Shown here piece by piece: positions 1-11,089 of a stretch of 64,000 nt of DNA; the stretch's first letter is position 1, and each line of letters opens with the position of its first letter. The stretch covers positions 828,001 to 892,000 of the forward strand of contig JAQPZY010001048.1 in the NCBI GenBank assembly GCA_029931535.1, given 5' to 3'. The position numbers and the translations under genes are program-made. Source of the DNA: Margaritifera margaritifera (taxonomy: Eukaryota > Mollusca > Bivalvia > Unionida > Margaritiferidae). Under the pieces are notes generated by a model. That model had not been told where the DNA came from, searched no databases, and worked only from the letters and a program-made list of their open reading frames with translations.

Positions 1-3000
1 ATGTTAATACAGATGAAGAATGCCACCAATTTAAAAAGGATATTATCTTTTTATGTCTGTGTATACAGTTTTCATCTGTGTAACTGCTGTAGCATCATAT
101 ACTTAACTCAAAATGTTAAAGAATTATAAGCACCTGAGATGCTTTTAAACTAGTTCAATTTCGGTAAAGGCGACCAGTAAAAAGTAATCGAGAAGGTTTT
201 GACACTGTGATCCGTAACCAGCTTGGCTAGGCTAATTGGAACACTTTCGGGTCTTTCTGGCAGTGATCCGAAAAGCACCTTGCAAATACTACAGTAGCTA
301 CAATTGACTGACTATACATGTACTTTGTTTACCAAAATGACGTTATGTGCTCCAATCACACACCATCATAGCGTTCACTACGGGGACTCGACTGAGATGA
401 CATATTTGCCCGAAACATAAAGTTTCTTTTTCGAGGCTGGGACGTACTCGAGAATGTAGATACCATACTACTTTTGTCATGGTTCTATTTTGCCGAGTGT
501 ACTTTAGCGTGTTACTCAATATTTTGCCAATTTCCCGTCATTTCTTTTTTTCTACGCTGTATTATTAAAGTATATCTTAAATGAGGGCTAGGCTTTTGGC
601 GGCATGTGCTACATTATGTACCGTTGCAAGTTAATCCATGAGTGAGTACTTTTGTTTCTATGTTTTTTAAATTTCTTACGACAAATGACGATTGTACCTT
701 TTCACACTCATGGCAGTAGAAATAATTTAATTTAGTCTGAAGTGATCACTATCGCATTAGATGACTACTATGGATGTATTTAAGCCAAACACATAACTTT
801 CTATCAAAGTGATTGCAAACAAAGAGTTCCAATTTTCATATCGTGTGTGCATTACAAATCCAGTAATAATCCAGTAAGATATAGTTCAATTGTTGGTTTG
901 TAAAGTAGTTGGATTTTGTCGATATATAAAAAATAACACTTTGACCGTTAGCATGTTAATGCTTGTCTCGTTCTTTGTTAAATTTGTATTTGGTTAAGGC
1001 ATTAGGACACGGTTTGATGTCACTCCCTATCATTTGATGTCGGTCGTAGAGTCGGCGTCGCCCTCAGCGTCGATTTAAGTCACCTGTACCTGCATGTATT
1101 CACTTCGACCACTGTATCATTGATAGGACAGACATTAATTTGTAAAATTTAAGGGTATCAAAGGGGCGCTTAGACAACAAGTATTTGATATTTCGTATGT
1201 GTATCGGCAGACTGCAGCAGGCGCGTTCAGTTGCTTTCCTTGACTAGTCAATTGTGTAGTTTGATATTGCTTTTCTATTTGTAATGTTGTGCATTTGTGG
1301 ACTAAGTTAAATGTTTCAGAATGGTTCGTATATTTCTGATTTTATGTAACACTGAATGTGTGATGAAATAACAGATCCCATATATAGATGATATTTCCTT
1401 CTCGTATTGTGAGAATGTGGACAATTATGGAATTCCTCTACGCAATATGGATTCTAAAAATGCTGGATGTAATAGGAGTTTTCAAACTGTGCAGACAAAT
1501 TTTGCAATCGTCTGTGCTCGACTTGAATATCTTAACCATTTGGAAATTCTTAAACTGCGCAAGTAATCATTTATGACCGATATGAGCTTTTGGGCAGTTG
1601 TGCAATAAGATGTCCATGGATACAAAATAATACATTTCTTTAGGAAATAAATTAAAGAATGGATAATTACCATTGAGTCGAAATTAGCTCATTTGCCATC
1701 TTTGATCATAAATGAGTTTTAAAGTAAATGTACACCATGCAAAATGTAGAAGTTTGTAATTTCCGAAACAAAATATGACAATAATTTAGTGTTGCTGTGC
1801 TGAACGGATTAGAAATTCTAAACAGCGTAGCTTCAGAGAAATGCTTCAATTGATTATAGTAAAGTAGAAGTGACACAGAAATAATTTGTGGTCATATTGA
1901 AAGATAGATTTCCGTGAAGTTTTTTATATCTTAGACACACTATTATTGAAACAATGTGACGTTTTAAAACTGTAAATACTTACATATTTTTCTTTTATAT
2001 CTATCAGAATTATACTAATATCTACTTTTTCCAAGAATATTAGTCGGTCCATGTGTATATTATACTTGGGTTTCTGCCTTCATAAATAGTAGTGAAATCT
2101 GACAGAATGTCGACAATTTCTTGACGCTACTGAAAACAGAGCAATGTCAATTAAATTAAAAGCAAGCCAGCAATGATCATTAAAAATAAATAAAAGTAAA
2201 GGAACTATATGAGATCCAAATTGACATCATTTACATGTTAACCGACACAAAATAGGAAACAAATCATCTTCTTATTGCAGGATGGCGAGGAAACGTCTCA
2301 AAAATTGGAAAAAAGGAACATGCACTTTTCTGACTTATATATGCAGGTGACAGCAGCAAGGTCTTATTGTAGAAACAAAGCGTAATATTAACAGTTTGTA
2401 TCATCTGTGTAACTTTTTTAATCGAACCACATATTACTGCAATTCAAATAACCTGTATTACAAATACTTGGTTTTCTAAATAAATACAAAATCCTTATGA
2501 AATATCCCTAGTTTGTGACAACTGGTATACATTTTCATGTCGATTGTCAGAGCGCTTATCGGCCCAGTTTTAAATTCACCGGGGCTTTCGTTGAAGTGCC
2601 GAAGTATAAATAATCGACTAATCAAAACAAGTAGCTATCCCCGGAGTCTATGATTTCATTCTCTTTACAAATCACCATGTATCACCGTTCGGCTGAGCTT
2701 ATAAATAGAATTCTCACAATCTAATTAAAAAGGAGATATATTGATGACAACTAGGTCTGATCGGTACAGACACGAGGTCATTTTATGTTACCTTTGTGAC
2801 TCGCGATTGTAATAACAATCACAGCGTTCAAATTTCTGAAAGTGAAAGATGTCATTTAGAACATATCAATACTAACGAGTACTCTCCCTAACTTGATATC
2901 AAACCCTTTACATGATAGACTACTAAAAAAAGTGGAACGAGAATTTCAAAGGTCACCATAATATGAACTTTTATCTGTGTCTCTCACATGTCCGTTATGT

Positions 3001-3276
3001 TGATAGGAGATCAGATTCAGGATTCGCAATAATTACTCGAAAGAATCGACGTACACCTAATGCAGGTCAACAGCATTGCATATGATGCAACCAAACGTTT
3101 AGGCGACGTTTGTCCACATTTTCGACCGATTAAAATTAATAAATAGATCTGATGGGTACCGATACCAGTTCATTTTGTTGACCTTGTGGTTCGGAAAACA
3201 AATCAACGCTAGAAATATCTTAAAGCGTAATATGCCATTTGGAATATAATAATTATCATGTGATACGAGAAAAAGA
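1..3276. other. Intergenic, no gene recognised
   Basis: AT-rich sequence in which I see no coding family, RNA gene or clear repeat. The open frames here are short (about 62 codons near 1388-1673) and look random. The last part, 3099-3276, lies just downstream of the stop of the TIR-domain frame and may be its 3' untranslated region. I could not pick a convincing polyadenylation signal. Confidence 0.5.
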
Positions 3277-4014
3277 TTATAATGCTGCTTCCTCATCGCA
3301 GTTCTCCATCGTTTTGATTGATGCTTCGACCATTCCTTTACAAATCTTATTCCAGTTGGGTCTGATGATAAGTTGGCCATTTTGGAATGCCCATGTTGCT
3401 CGGGTACAAAATTTTAAAATATCTTTTAGCGCTGATGGAATCTTTTGCTGGTAGACCTCTTCATTAACAAGCAATATCTTGAATTTATTTTTCTGTTTGG
3501 CCATCATTACTTCGTATTTACACCACTCGCTTTCAATGAAATGCTTCGTTACGACCATGACAAACACATCACACCTATTAAGGCAGCGATCAATCTCTTC
3601 GGCAATCCAGCGTCCAGGTGTAAAATATGTATTTCCTGTACATATCAAATTGCCATTATTACCACATTTTTCTCTCAAAAATACGTCCAGTTCGGGATAT
3701 ATGTAATTATTCACAAGTTCATTGTCTTTTCCGGCATACGATAAGAACACTAAATATCGCTGGTGATCTATGTTTTCATTCTGATTGTATCTCTCAATCA
3801 AATCACGCTCATCTTCTGCCCTTCGCTTAACATTTCGTCGTTTCCTTATAATAACATATACAAATGCTATTGTTATAAATATACTACAGGGTGTTGCGAT
3901 TATTAACCCAATAAATTCCTTCAGTTTACAATGGTACTTTAAATAATTCAAGAGCTCATATGAGATGTCATTCAAGTTATTATCGAATTTGCATTTGTAC
4001 AAGTGCTTGCCCAA
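3277..4014 (-). CDS. Toll-like receptor, transmembrane and TIR part
   Basis: This 245-codon frame is the C-terminal half of a Toll-like receptor. Residues 1-30 finish an LRR C-terminal cap that starts in the neighbouring frame. Residues 34-56 form one hydrophobic membrane helix followed by a basic stop-transfer stretch (RKRRNVKRR). A TIR domain fills about 86-225: box 1 is YLVFLSYAG at 87-95, the BB loop is TYFTPGRWIAEEI at 129-141 with the conserved Pro-Gly, then SEWCKYE at 162-168, and a box-3-like TWAF at 207-210. TIR domains of this family recruit MyD88-type adaptors in the cytosol. The BB loop lacks the usual Arg-Asp before Pro-Gly and box 3 lacks the usual Phe-Trp, so adaptor use may differ. 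The listed first codon is TTG and is not a real start: the protein continues upstream in another frame at 4010-4014. Confidence 0.9.
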   Translation of the reverse strand: MGKHLYKCKFDNNLNDISYELLNYLKYHCKLKEFIGLIIATPCSIFITIAFVYVIIRKRRNVKRRAEDERDLIERYNQNENIDHQRYLVFLSYAGKDNELVNNYIYPELDVFLREKCGNNGNLICTGNTYFTPGRWIAEEIDRCLNRCDVFVMVVTKHFIESEWCKYEVMMAKQKNKFKILLVNEEVYQQKIPSALKDILKFCTRATWAFQNGQLIIRPNWNKICKGMVEASIKTMENCDEEAAL

Positions 4015-4939
4015 CAGTGAAATATATGGTAAAGATTATCCACTCATTGAACCAAATCCTATCACACGTGCATTCCATTAAATTACCGGTTAAGTCTATG
4101 ACTAATTCATTAGTCACTTTTTCGCCCTTTAATACTGAATTATTCATTCGTGGTAGAGCATTACTTTCTTTTCCTACTGATGTGTTTGTATCAAAATTAA
4201 TATTCCTAGATCGAGCTTGTTCGTTACCGATATACACTATTCCATTGATCGTGTCCCTAGAAATGTATTTTATCATATTGTCTCTCAAGTCTAATAGCTT
4301 AAGGTTAATCAACTTCTCGATAGGAAAATGGCAAATGGACAATAAATTTCCTTGCAAACGTAGAATTGAAAGTTTTGGAGTTGAAACGAACATGGTCCAT
4401 GGTATGGATATAAGACGGTTCTGAGAGAGATCTACGATTTCCAATTCTGCATTGCCTTCAAAGAGATTTCCGAGGTTTACCATCGCCGATAATATGTTAT
4501 GTGAGAGATAAATCTCACGTAAATTTGGAGCCTTTTTCATGCTGTTGGGAGACAAATATTCTAGATTATTTCCTTCAAGATCGACAATTTTCAGATTGAA
4601 AAGTTTTATATTTATTGTAACGTTTAACCATCGAAAGTCCGAATAACGAAAGTAAAGTTCCTCGATACCTATAGTGCTACACTTAAATAGCACGCGATAG
4701 TCGTAAAAGTAAACTTCAGTAACGGAAAAAAATGCTGCCAATGTACATTCTTTGCTTTGTGGGTTGGTAAATGCCGGGTTGGGCTTGCGGACAGGAGTTG
4801 GTATACTTTCTACTGATATGCGTATTGTTGTAACTATGGATATACGAAATGGTAATTCCCAGTAAATAGGATTTTGTTTTAAATTAATAGGTGTAGCAAA
4901 TGTAAAGAGAATTTCATATGAAACGAACTCACATCCCAC
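3980..4939 (-). CDS. Toll-like receptor, LRR ectodomain part (5' incomplete, frameshifted)
   Basis: This frame encodes the extracellular part of the same Toll-like receptor. Leucine-rich repeats are clear at about residues 115-125 (LKIVDLEGNNL), 139-149, 165-176 (LEIVDLSQNRL), 189-200 and 213-224 (LKLLDLRDNMI), followed by an LRR C-terminal cap (MECTCDRIWFNEW, 288-300). The cap then runs into a stop, while its remaining cysteines continue in the TIR frame; one extra base near 4010-4013, in a TTGGGC context, would explain this. The region before the repeats contains only two or so probable ectodomain cysteines and no in-frame ATG (the frame opens with GTG right after a stop). The true N-terminus is therefore probably in an upstream exon, and AG acceptor candidates lie around 4810-4840. 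It could be a functional gene with a base error in the sequence, or a recent pseudogene. Confidence 0.85.
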   Translation of the reverse strand: MGCEFVSYEILFTFATPINLKQNPIYWELPFRISIVTTIRISVESIPTPVRKPNPAFTNPQSKECTLAAFFSVTEVYFYDYRVLFKCSTIGIEELYFRYSDFRWLNVTINIKLFNLKIVDLEGNNLEYLSPNSMKKAPNLREIYLSHNILSAMVNLGNLFEGNAELEIVDLSQNRLISIPWTMFVSTPKLSILRLQGNLLSICHFPIEKLINLKLLDLRDNMIKYISRDTINGIVYIGNEQARSRNINFDTNTSVGKESNALPRMNNSVLKGEKVTNELVIDLTGNLMECTCDRIWFNEWIIFTIYFTVGQALVQMQIR

Positions 4940-5223
4940 ATTGTAATTATCTCATAGACATTTTGGACAAAAATATTCAAAGCTGTTCATACTCAGACAT
5001 AACCACTAAGTAGACATCAACCAGCTGCTTTCTCATTGTGCTGAAAATATATAAATATAGCGAAATCGGATGCTTGATAGAATTTTTAACATGTACATGA
5101 AATATATTTTGACGCTCCATAATGATAAGATTTTAAACAAGACCAAAATATTAGAAACACGTTACCTAACTTCCCAGTTTATCTTCACAGAAGTGTATAG
5201 CAATGACAAATAGGGTCCGGTTT

Positions 5224-5425
5224 GTCAATATATATTATTATCATCATAATGCAATCTTAATTGCTAGATCAAGTCGAGTGATCAGCATCAGAAAACTCTG
5301 ATAAACACGAGACCCGCAACATCGAATCATGATCCGGATTTGCTGATGTTGACAATAAGACTTGATGTAGCAATCAAGATCAAATTACTGCGATAATAAT
5401 ATGTTTATATATATATACATCAATT
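5224..5425. repeat. Imperfect 200-bp palindrome, MITE-like
   Basis: The left half, from 5224 (TATATTATTATCATCATAAT), matches the reverse complement of the right half ending near 5410, at roughly 70-75% by eye. Paired blocks include AATTGCTAGATCAAGTCG against a copy at about 5355-5385, and an ATCAGCATCAG block. It has no coding capacity and lies just upstream of the receptor gene. A fold-back miniature transposon is the simplest reading; I could not identify a target-site duplication. Confidence 0.5.
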
Positions 5426-6282
5426 ATCAGACCATTTAATAAAGCCACTATACTGACCTGAAAAACAAAAGAAATTGCCTAACGTTTCAACTTTCCTAAT
5501 ACAAATTTCATTTTAAATCATAAACCGAATTACATATTAATCAGCTGATATGCGCTTGAGTATCGCAGTTTATGAATGAAGTGCGTAAAACAAGTCACGC
5601 ATTTTTACTACGATCACTGTTAATAACCCGAATTCTTAGACGCATGGGAGTAGAACACCCATACATGTCATTTACAGATATTGTGCAGTTGTCAAATTTT
5701 GCATTAGGGAAGATTTCAACAGCTGAATGACTCTGAAAGTTGCTCACCAAAGCCAACTTAATAATGGTTGAACTGTTTCTGGAGGGACATTGTGAGAGGC
5801 TCCATTGGATACTTTTCATAAGACTGAAAGCTTTATTTTCACAGTTATTTTATAACAGGAATGGACAAATTGTTAGAGCGTGATGATACAGATTTGTTAC
5901 AGAGAATCCTACTCATTTCCTTTCTGTGTATTACACATTAGGCTACGGCATAGTTGTTCACGCTTGTTCAGTTGTAACCGTGAAACCTCAAGAACAAAAA
6001 TAGCTCCAACCTCGTTTGAGGGGATGGTGATAAGGATCAAAAAACGAGAGTTTTGTTAATGTTTTTCCCTTGAGTAAAAACTTGATAGATGTATAATAAA
6101 ACTTGACATCTTCGGAGGCTGCGATGTTATCAGGCCTTAAAAAAATACTAATATATGTATCGGCTGGTTTATATGCCCTTCCCCCCCCCCCCTTATGTAC
6201 AGTCTCTTTAACTTGCAAAAATAATTAAATTTCCCGCTAAAGACTAAGATTAGTTCTCTCGAAAGAGTTGTGTTGGTTGTTC
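5426..6282. other. Intergenic, no gene recognised
   Basis: There is a 74-codon minus-strand frame at 5595-5819 with several cysteines. It has no recognisable family and no clear splice sites, and could be chance or an upstream exon of the receptor. A poly-C run lies at 6181-6192. The region ends where the large inverted repeat can first be traced; that edge is set by the window end at the partner copy, so the repeat may really begin further left. Confidence 0.4.
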
Positions 6283-7101
6283 AAAACATCACGCTCAGTA
6301 ACATTTTTAAATTTTATATCCACTGGAGAGCTCGATGGTTAGAGGAATTCCAGACAAACAACAAAATACGCTATTTGTTCAAACAAAACATTATTCTGAA
6401 AGACTATAACAATATAATCAATCGAATAAAGCAGATAATCCCAATGTATAAAACGAAATATTTATTTTTGCTCAGTTTGCTACAAATCAGGAAGGCTTCC
6501 TGTTGGCCTTATGCAGGTATCATGCCCACATAAATGTTAAAGACAGAATCAAACTAAACAAGCCAAAACAAAGACATGCACAATGACAAGAAATGAAACA
6601 CCAATTTTCATGTGAATCAATATAAAACATCTCTCTTGGCTCTTGTTCTTTTTTTTCGGGACTCAATATTCATTGTGAACTCATGTAGCATTGATGCTAC
6701 ACAGCTCTCTATGACTACATTGGCATATGAGGCTCTGATTATAATACTACATCACATTACAGAACACATCCGATCAACGCATAATTACACATATGTAAAA
6801 CCTTAATCGAAAACAAAACGAACAATCAAATAATGCCATAGTCATAATATTAAGGCGCAGTCAAGCCCGTAGCCTCCATTCACTGCACGTATAAACACAA
6901 TAGTCGTATAGAACTGTCACTGTGACCAACACTGGGAGGACATTACTAACTTTAAGTTCTGTAGATTTAATGGAACTAAAATTATTAACCACAAAAAAGA
7001 TTAATATAAATTACAGAAATTAGCTCTTTTCTTGTAAACAAGGAATAATTGGTTACATTTACCCTTTGAAACGGACGATATAATAATAGTGACAACAACA
7101 A

Positions 7102-7102
7102 C

Positions 7103-7198
<96 letters not shown>

Positions 7199-7216
7199 CA
7201 TTATTATTATTATTAT
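7102..7216. repeat. AAT/ATT trinucleotide microsatellite, self-complementary
   Basis: About 16 AAT units run directly into about 20 ATT units, so the two halves can pair as a hairpin. The matching place in the right arm (63154-63211) keeps only the ATT half. The long poly-isoleucine frame here is an artefact of the repeat. Confidence 0.95.
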
Positions 7217-7899
7217 TACTTTATTTAAAGAAGAAGTTCATTTGGTCAACTGACCAATCTTCCGTGAGGTCTTCTACATCGGTCCAACATTGCGCGAACA
7301 TCTGCTGAATGAATGAATGTCAATGACCGGCATGTACCTGCACATAGATATTGTAACCGCGTTAGTTATATCTTGTCATGCCATTTTGATTCCGAGTTGA
7401 GTATACTTGCCGTTTAAAAGTTCAGTGTCCAAAGGTAAATTAAAATAAATTAAAACATGAATAAGTACGTATTTTTTCGAAGTTATCATTATTATCCAGC
7501 TTTTATAGTGTTTTGCGTCACTCAATCTTAATTTACTTCACCAAGCTTGGTCACGGATTCTCAGCTGTCCCAGCTGAATCGAAATGCCAAGATGTTGTGC
7601 AATATTTTTTAAAACGTTTCTGGTATAACCCGGCTGCTTTGTTGAATCGAATTGTCAAGGTGTTGTACGACACTTTTAAAGCCATGACAGTACTCCGCAC
7701 TTTCGTAATATTGTATCAGTGATATTATTTATACCCCCGGGTGTCAGAGCAAGCGTTGCACATGTCAAATAATATACATATTACTGCCCCACTGTATCTC
7801 AACCAACCTTCTTCCTGTGTCCTAGGCAACAGTTTTTAGTGGGTTTCATAGTACATAACCCCTGTGGAGATGGATAACGGGGCTAATGTTAAATATACA

Positions 7900-9060
7900 T
7901 TAAGAATTTGCATTTACCTGAGTATTTTTTCACCCTGTATACATATTGTTATAGATTGAATCATACAACTTCTGGAGTGGGTTCATCTTGACAGGTACTA
8001 CTAGCTTAAAAGGTGGGTCATTGTAACCTGTATTTCCCGCTTTACTGACTTAGATTAAATGTCCTGTTTTAAGTTTGTTGCCCAAGCTCTGTTCATCAAA
8101 CTAGATGATTGTTTGCATCTTTATTAGTACAGCAACTTTACAACAAAAGTAGATCACTATGAACAATATTTCACATTTTACTTGCTTAAATTAAGCTCTA
8201 CTTTTAGCTCATGACCAAATAACTTTGTGCATTCTGTATGCATAATGTTATACCTATAATCCTGAAATCTGGCGAGGGGATGTATCTTGATGAATACGAC
8301 ATGCTTATCAGTAGGTCAGTGTGACATATATTTCATGCTTAATAAAGTTGGATTAAATTGCGTGCTTTTACTGTTCATGATTGAACCATTAAGCAAGATG
8401 AGTGTATGCATTTATGTTAGTACCACACTGGTGCGGAAAGGTCACCGTGACTTACATTTCACATTTTACAGACTTAGGTTATGTTGTTCCATTAAGCTTG
8501 TGATCAAAGAGGTTGCTTACATGATATGTACGTACCATCCTATCTAGAATCAGGACACGTTGTGTTGACATGCATCTTAATGAGTACTACTCCCTTATTT
8601 CAGTAATAGGTCATTATGGTCCATACTTTATAATTCACTGATGCGTGTAAAGTGTTGTGTTTATGTCCATTTCTCATACACTGTTTGTGCTACGTCCATC
8701 TAAGCAACACACCCTTCCAACAAAGAAGGTCAGTGGGATCTATATTTAATCTTTAAAGTCTTTGGCTTAGTTGTAGCGTTCAGTTCATGGTCATTTGAGG
8801 TTTTGGTATGCTGCACGTATACTATCCTCCCTAAAACCATGAAACTTGAATACGTGATGCATCATTACAACGTCAAGACCTTTGTTGCAAAAATAAGTTT
8901 CTGAGATCGGGGTTTCACCCTTAAATGACTATACTGAAATTTTGTGTTTAGAGTTAATTTATTCGGTGCTATTTATTTTCAGATTAACACACTTTATAAC
9001 TATATGCATATCTTTAAAATGGTATACCCTTGCAACCCACAGAATGTCACCGTCACCTAC
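7900..9060 (+). repeat. Degenerate tandem array, period about 145 bp
   Basis: A motif of the form GGTCANTGTGACC followed by a TTTCACATTTTA-like stretch and TTAGCTCATGATCAAA recurs near 8012, 8150, 8313, 8441, 8607, 8728 and 9041. The spacing is about 120-166 bases, giving some eight degenerate units. The same array is present inverted at about 61300-62480 in the partner arm. I see no coding function. Confidence 0.7.
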
Positions 9061-10449
9061 AATGTATGATTCACTCGAGTAAATTAAGTACTTGTATTTA
9101 GCTCATGATCACGTAGAGTTTTTAAGGATATGTGCATCATAGCCTACACAAACAACTTTTCTGACAAGTACAGTTCCAAGTAGGAATAAGAATATGTTCA
9201 TTCAATGCTAAGCTTTCTATATTCGGGATTATGTGCCCTATTGTTGACATACCGTTACATGACCTGGTTTAAGTTCCGACGAGTTTTAAGGTATTGCATA
9301 TTATGTACGAATATGATGTGGAAAGCAGACTATTTGCAAATATTGCATTGTCTTTATAAACATGTGAGAGCCAAATGCAAAATACCTTGAAATAGTTTAC
9401 TGTCTCAGGGGAATTCCTGTGCCAATCTAAAGTCATTAATCTGCACACACAAAAACAAAACAAAACAAAAACAAAGTCAGTATACGATTTCAACGCCCAA
9501 ATAACATACAATTATGCAGTATTTGTAAAAACAGTCAAAATCAAAATTTGAATGTGCATATGGTGGTACTTATTTCTCATTAGGGATTGGGTAGTATGGA
9601 TGCCCAATTGTATCATAACATGTTCAATGTGAAATGACATTAACCTTGAAAAATGTTGCGAGTGCTTATAGTATGCATGTATTATGTGACCTGGTGTTTT
9701 GCCTCTGCTTTAGATCCCCAGTGTAAAGGGCAAAACAATAGGTACAAGATGGCCTCATGTTCCTAATGTGTCATATCGGTGACAGTATAATAACATGAAT
9801 GAATGGAACTTCAAAACTGAATGAATTATAGGAATATACGGACTTATTTGCCTTGCCATTACAAATCCTCGTGTTGTTCACATTATGACTAATACTGAAA
9901 AGTATCATGCTATACTTTATAATTCGAAGCTCTTTCCTTTCCCCCAACTAGACACAATTAACACAATGAGAACAATTATTAGATAACACAACCTTATGTA
10001 TGTAATGCGTGCATCTTATGAACATTCCAATGACAGACCCTATTTGAACGATAATAACTACACAGGCTTTGATGCTCGAACGTAACACTGCAAACATAAT
10101 GTCTTTCACTAGACATCTTTTCTATGAAAGAAATCTAAATCATAATTAAGTGTCGTCCATGGATGAGTCATGTGCAAAAGATTGTTAGACTTTCATTATG
10201 GCATGTACTTTCCACAAATACGGTAAATACACATATCGATCATGCATGATACAAATATGTGGAATCTAAAGTGAAGTGTGCAAAACAATAAAGGACGACA
10301 TAACAACAAAACATATAAGAATTTGCTAATGAGACTAGCAAAACTCAACTGTTTATGTATTAATTCTTTAAGTTATGTTAACATTTGTTCTAGGTTTCTA
10401 ATCATTGTGAAAAAATAAAGCAAAACGCACGATATGGATGATTAATTGT

Positions 10450-10676
10450 ATGGGATTTAACGTCATGTTTCAGCATATGATAGGCTACATGTGGCAGCCA
10501 GTATATTTGGTGAAGGAAGAACCCGGGAAGAACCACCGACCCACGTGAAACTACTGACAAGCTTTCTCACATATCCACGTTTGTCGAGCCGAGACTCGAA
10601 CTAATACGGACATAGGTGAGATGTGTGCGTGATCTGTAAAGATGAGCGCCTTACACCACTCGGCCACTCGGGGCCC
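10450..10676 (-). mobile_element. tRNA-derived SINE (Ser/Leu-like head), minus strand
   Basis: On the minus strand the element begins near 10676 with a tRNA-like head: an A-box in GAGTGGCCGAGTGGTGTAAG and a B-box-like GTTCGAGTC 60-70 bases later. The body contains GGTCGGTGGTTCTTCCCGGG and the tail ends in GACGTTAAATCCC. A longer head than a normal tRNA and the attached body rule out a functional tRNA gene. A collinear copy sits at 59751-59980 in the other arm, so it inserted before the block was duplicated. Confidence 0.8.
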
Positions 10677-11089
10677 CTAGCACAGTAAGGAGCGTATTTT
10701 GTGTGCATATATATTTCATAGGTTGCTTTTTTAGAAAATTATGGTAAAAAATGTCCATACATAATCGTTTTCTAATAATATACAGGTGTACTCTAGACAG
10801 TAATGTTTATTTAAACATTATGGGGGTCACTTTGAATGTCTATGTGAATTTAATATTACGCTGGGCCGGTAGTGTGTGTGTGTGTGGCGGGGGAGGGGGA
10901 TTGACGCTACGTTAGGAACGATATGATGCTCTATTGGAATGGAACATGATATAGAGACGGACGAGTACACTTAATGACAGACAAGCACACCCTTTTTGGA
11001 ACTATGAAAAACTACTGGAAATTTTAAGGTATGATTCTGTGTTTATGGGGTATATTTACAACGTAGAATTTCTAATTATATTATTGATA

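Larger units (their letters stand above)
6283..11070 (+). repeat. Left arm of large inverted repeat (partner 59365-64000)
   Basis: This 4.8-kb block reappears in reverse complement at 59365-64000. Anchor matches include 6283-6355 with the last 70 bases of the window, 7535-7600 with about 62770-62840 (the AGCTTGGTCACGGATTCTCA block), an AAT/ATT microsatellite in both, the minisatellite around 8000-9060, a SINE at 10450-10676, and 10960-11060 with 59380-59480. Similarity by eye is about 85-95% with small indels. No gene is visible inside. The arms keep the same internal order, so this is an inverted duplication of a whole block rather than independent insertions. The outer end is not visible because the partner leaves the window. 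Confidence 0.85.

Noticed and set aside
3239..4424. Plus-strand frames of up to 154 codons
   Set aside because: Antisense shadows of the Toll-like receptor.
7001..7201. Poly-isoleucine protein
   Set aside because: Translation of a trinucleotide microsatellite.
10600..10676. tRNA-Ser/Leu gene on the minus strand
   Set aside because: A- and B-box motifs are present, but the head is followed by a shared body and tail and occurs again in other copies, so it is a SINE rather than a tRNA gene.
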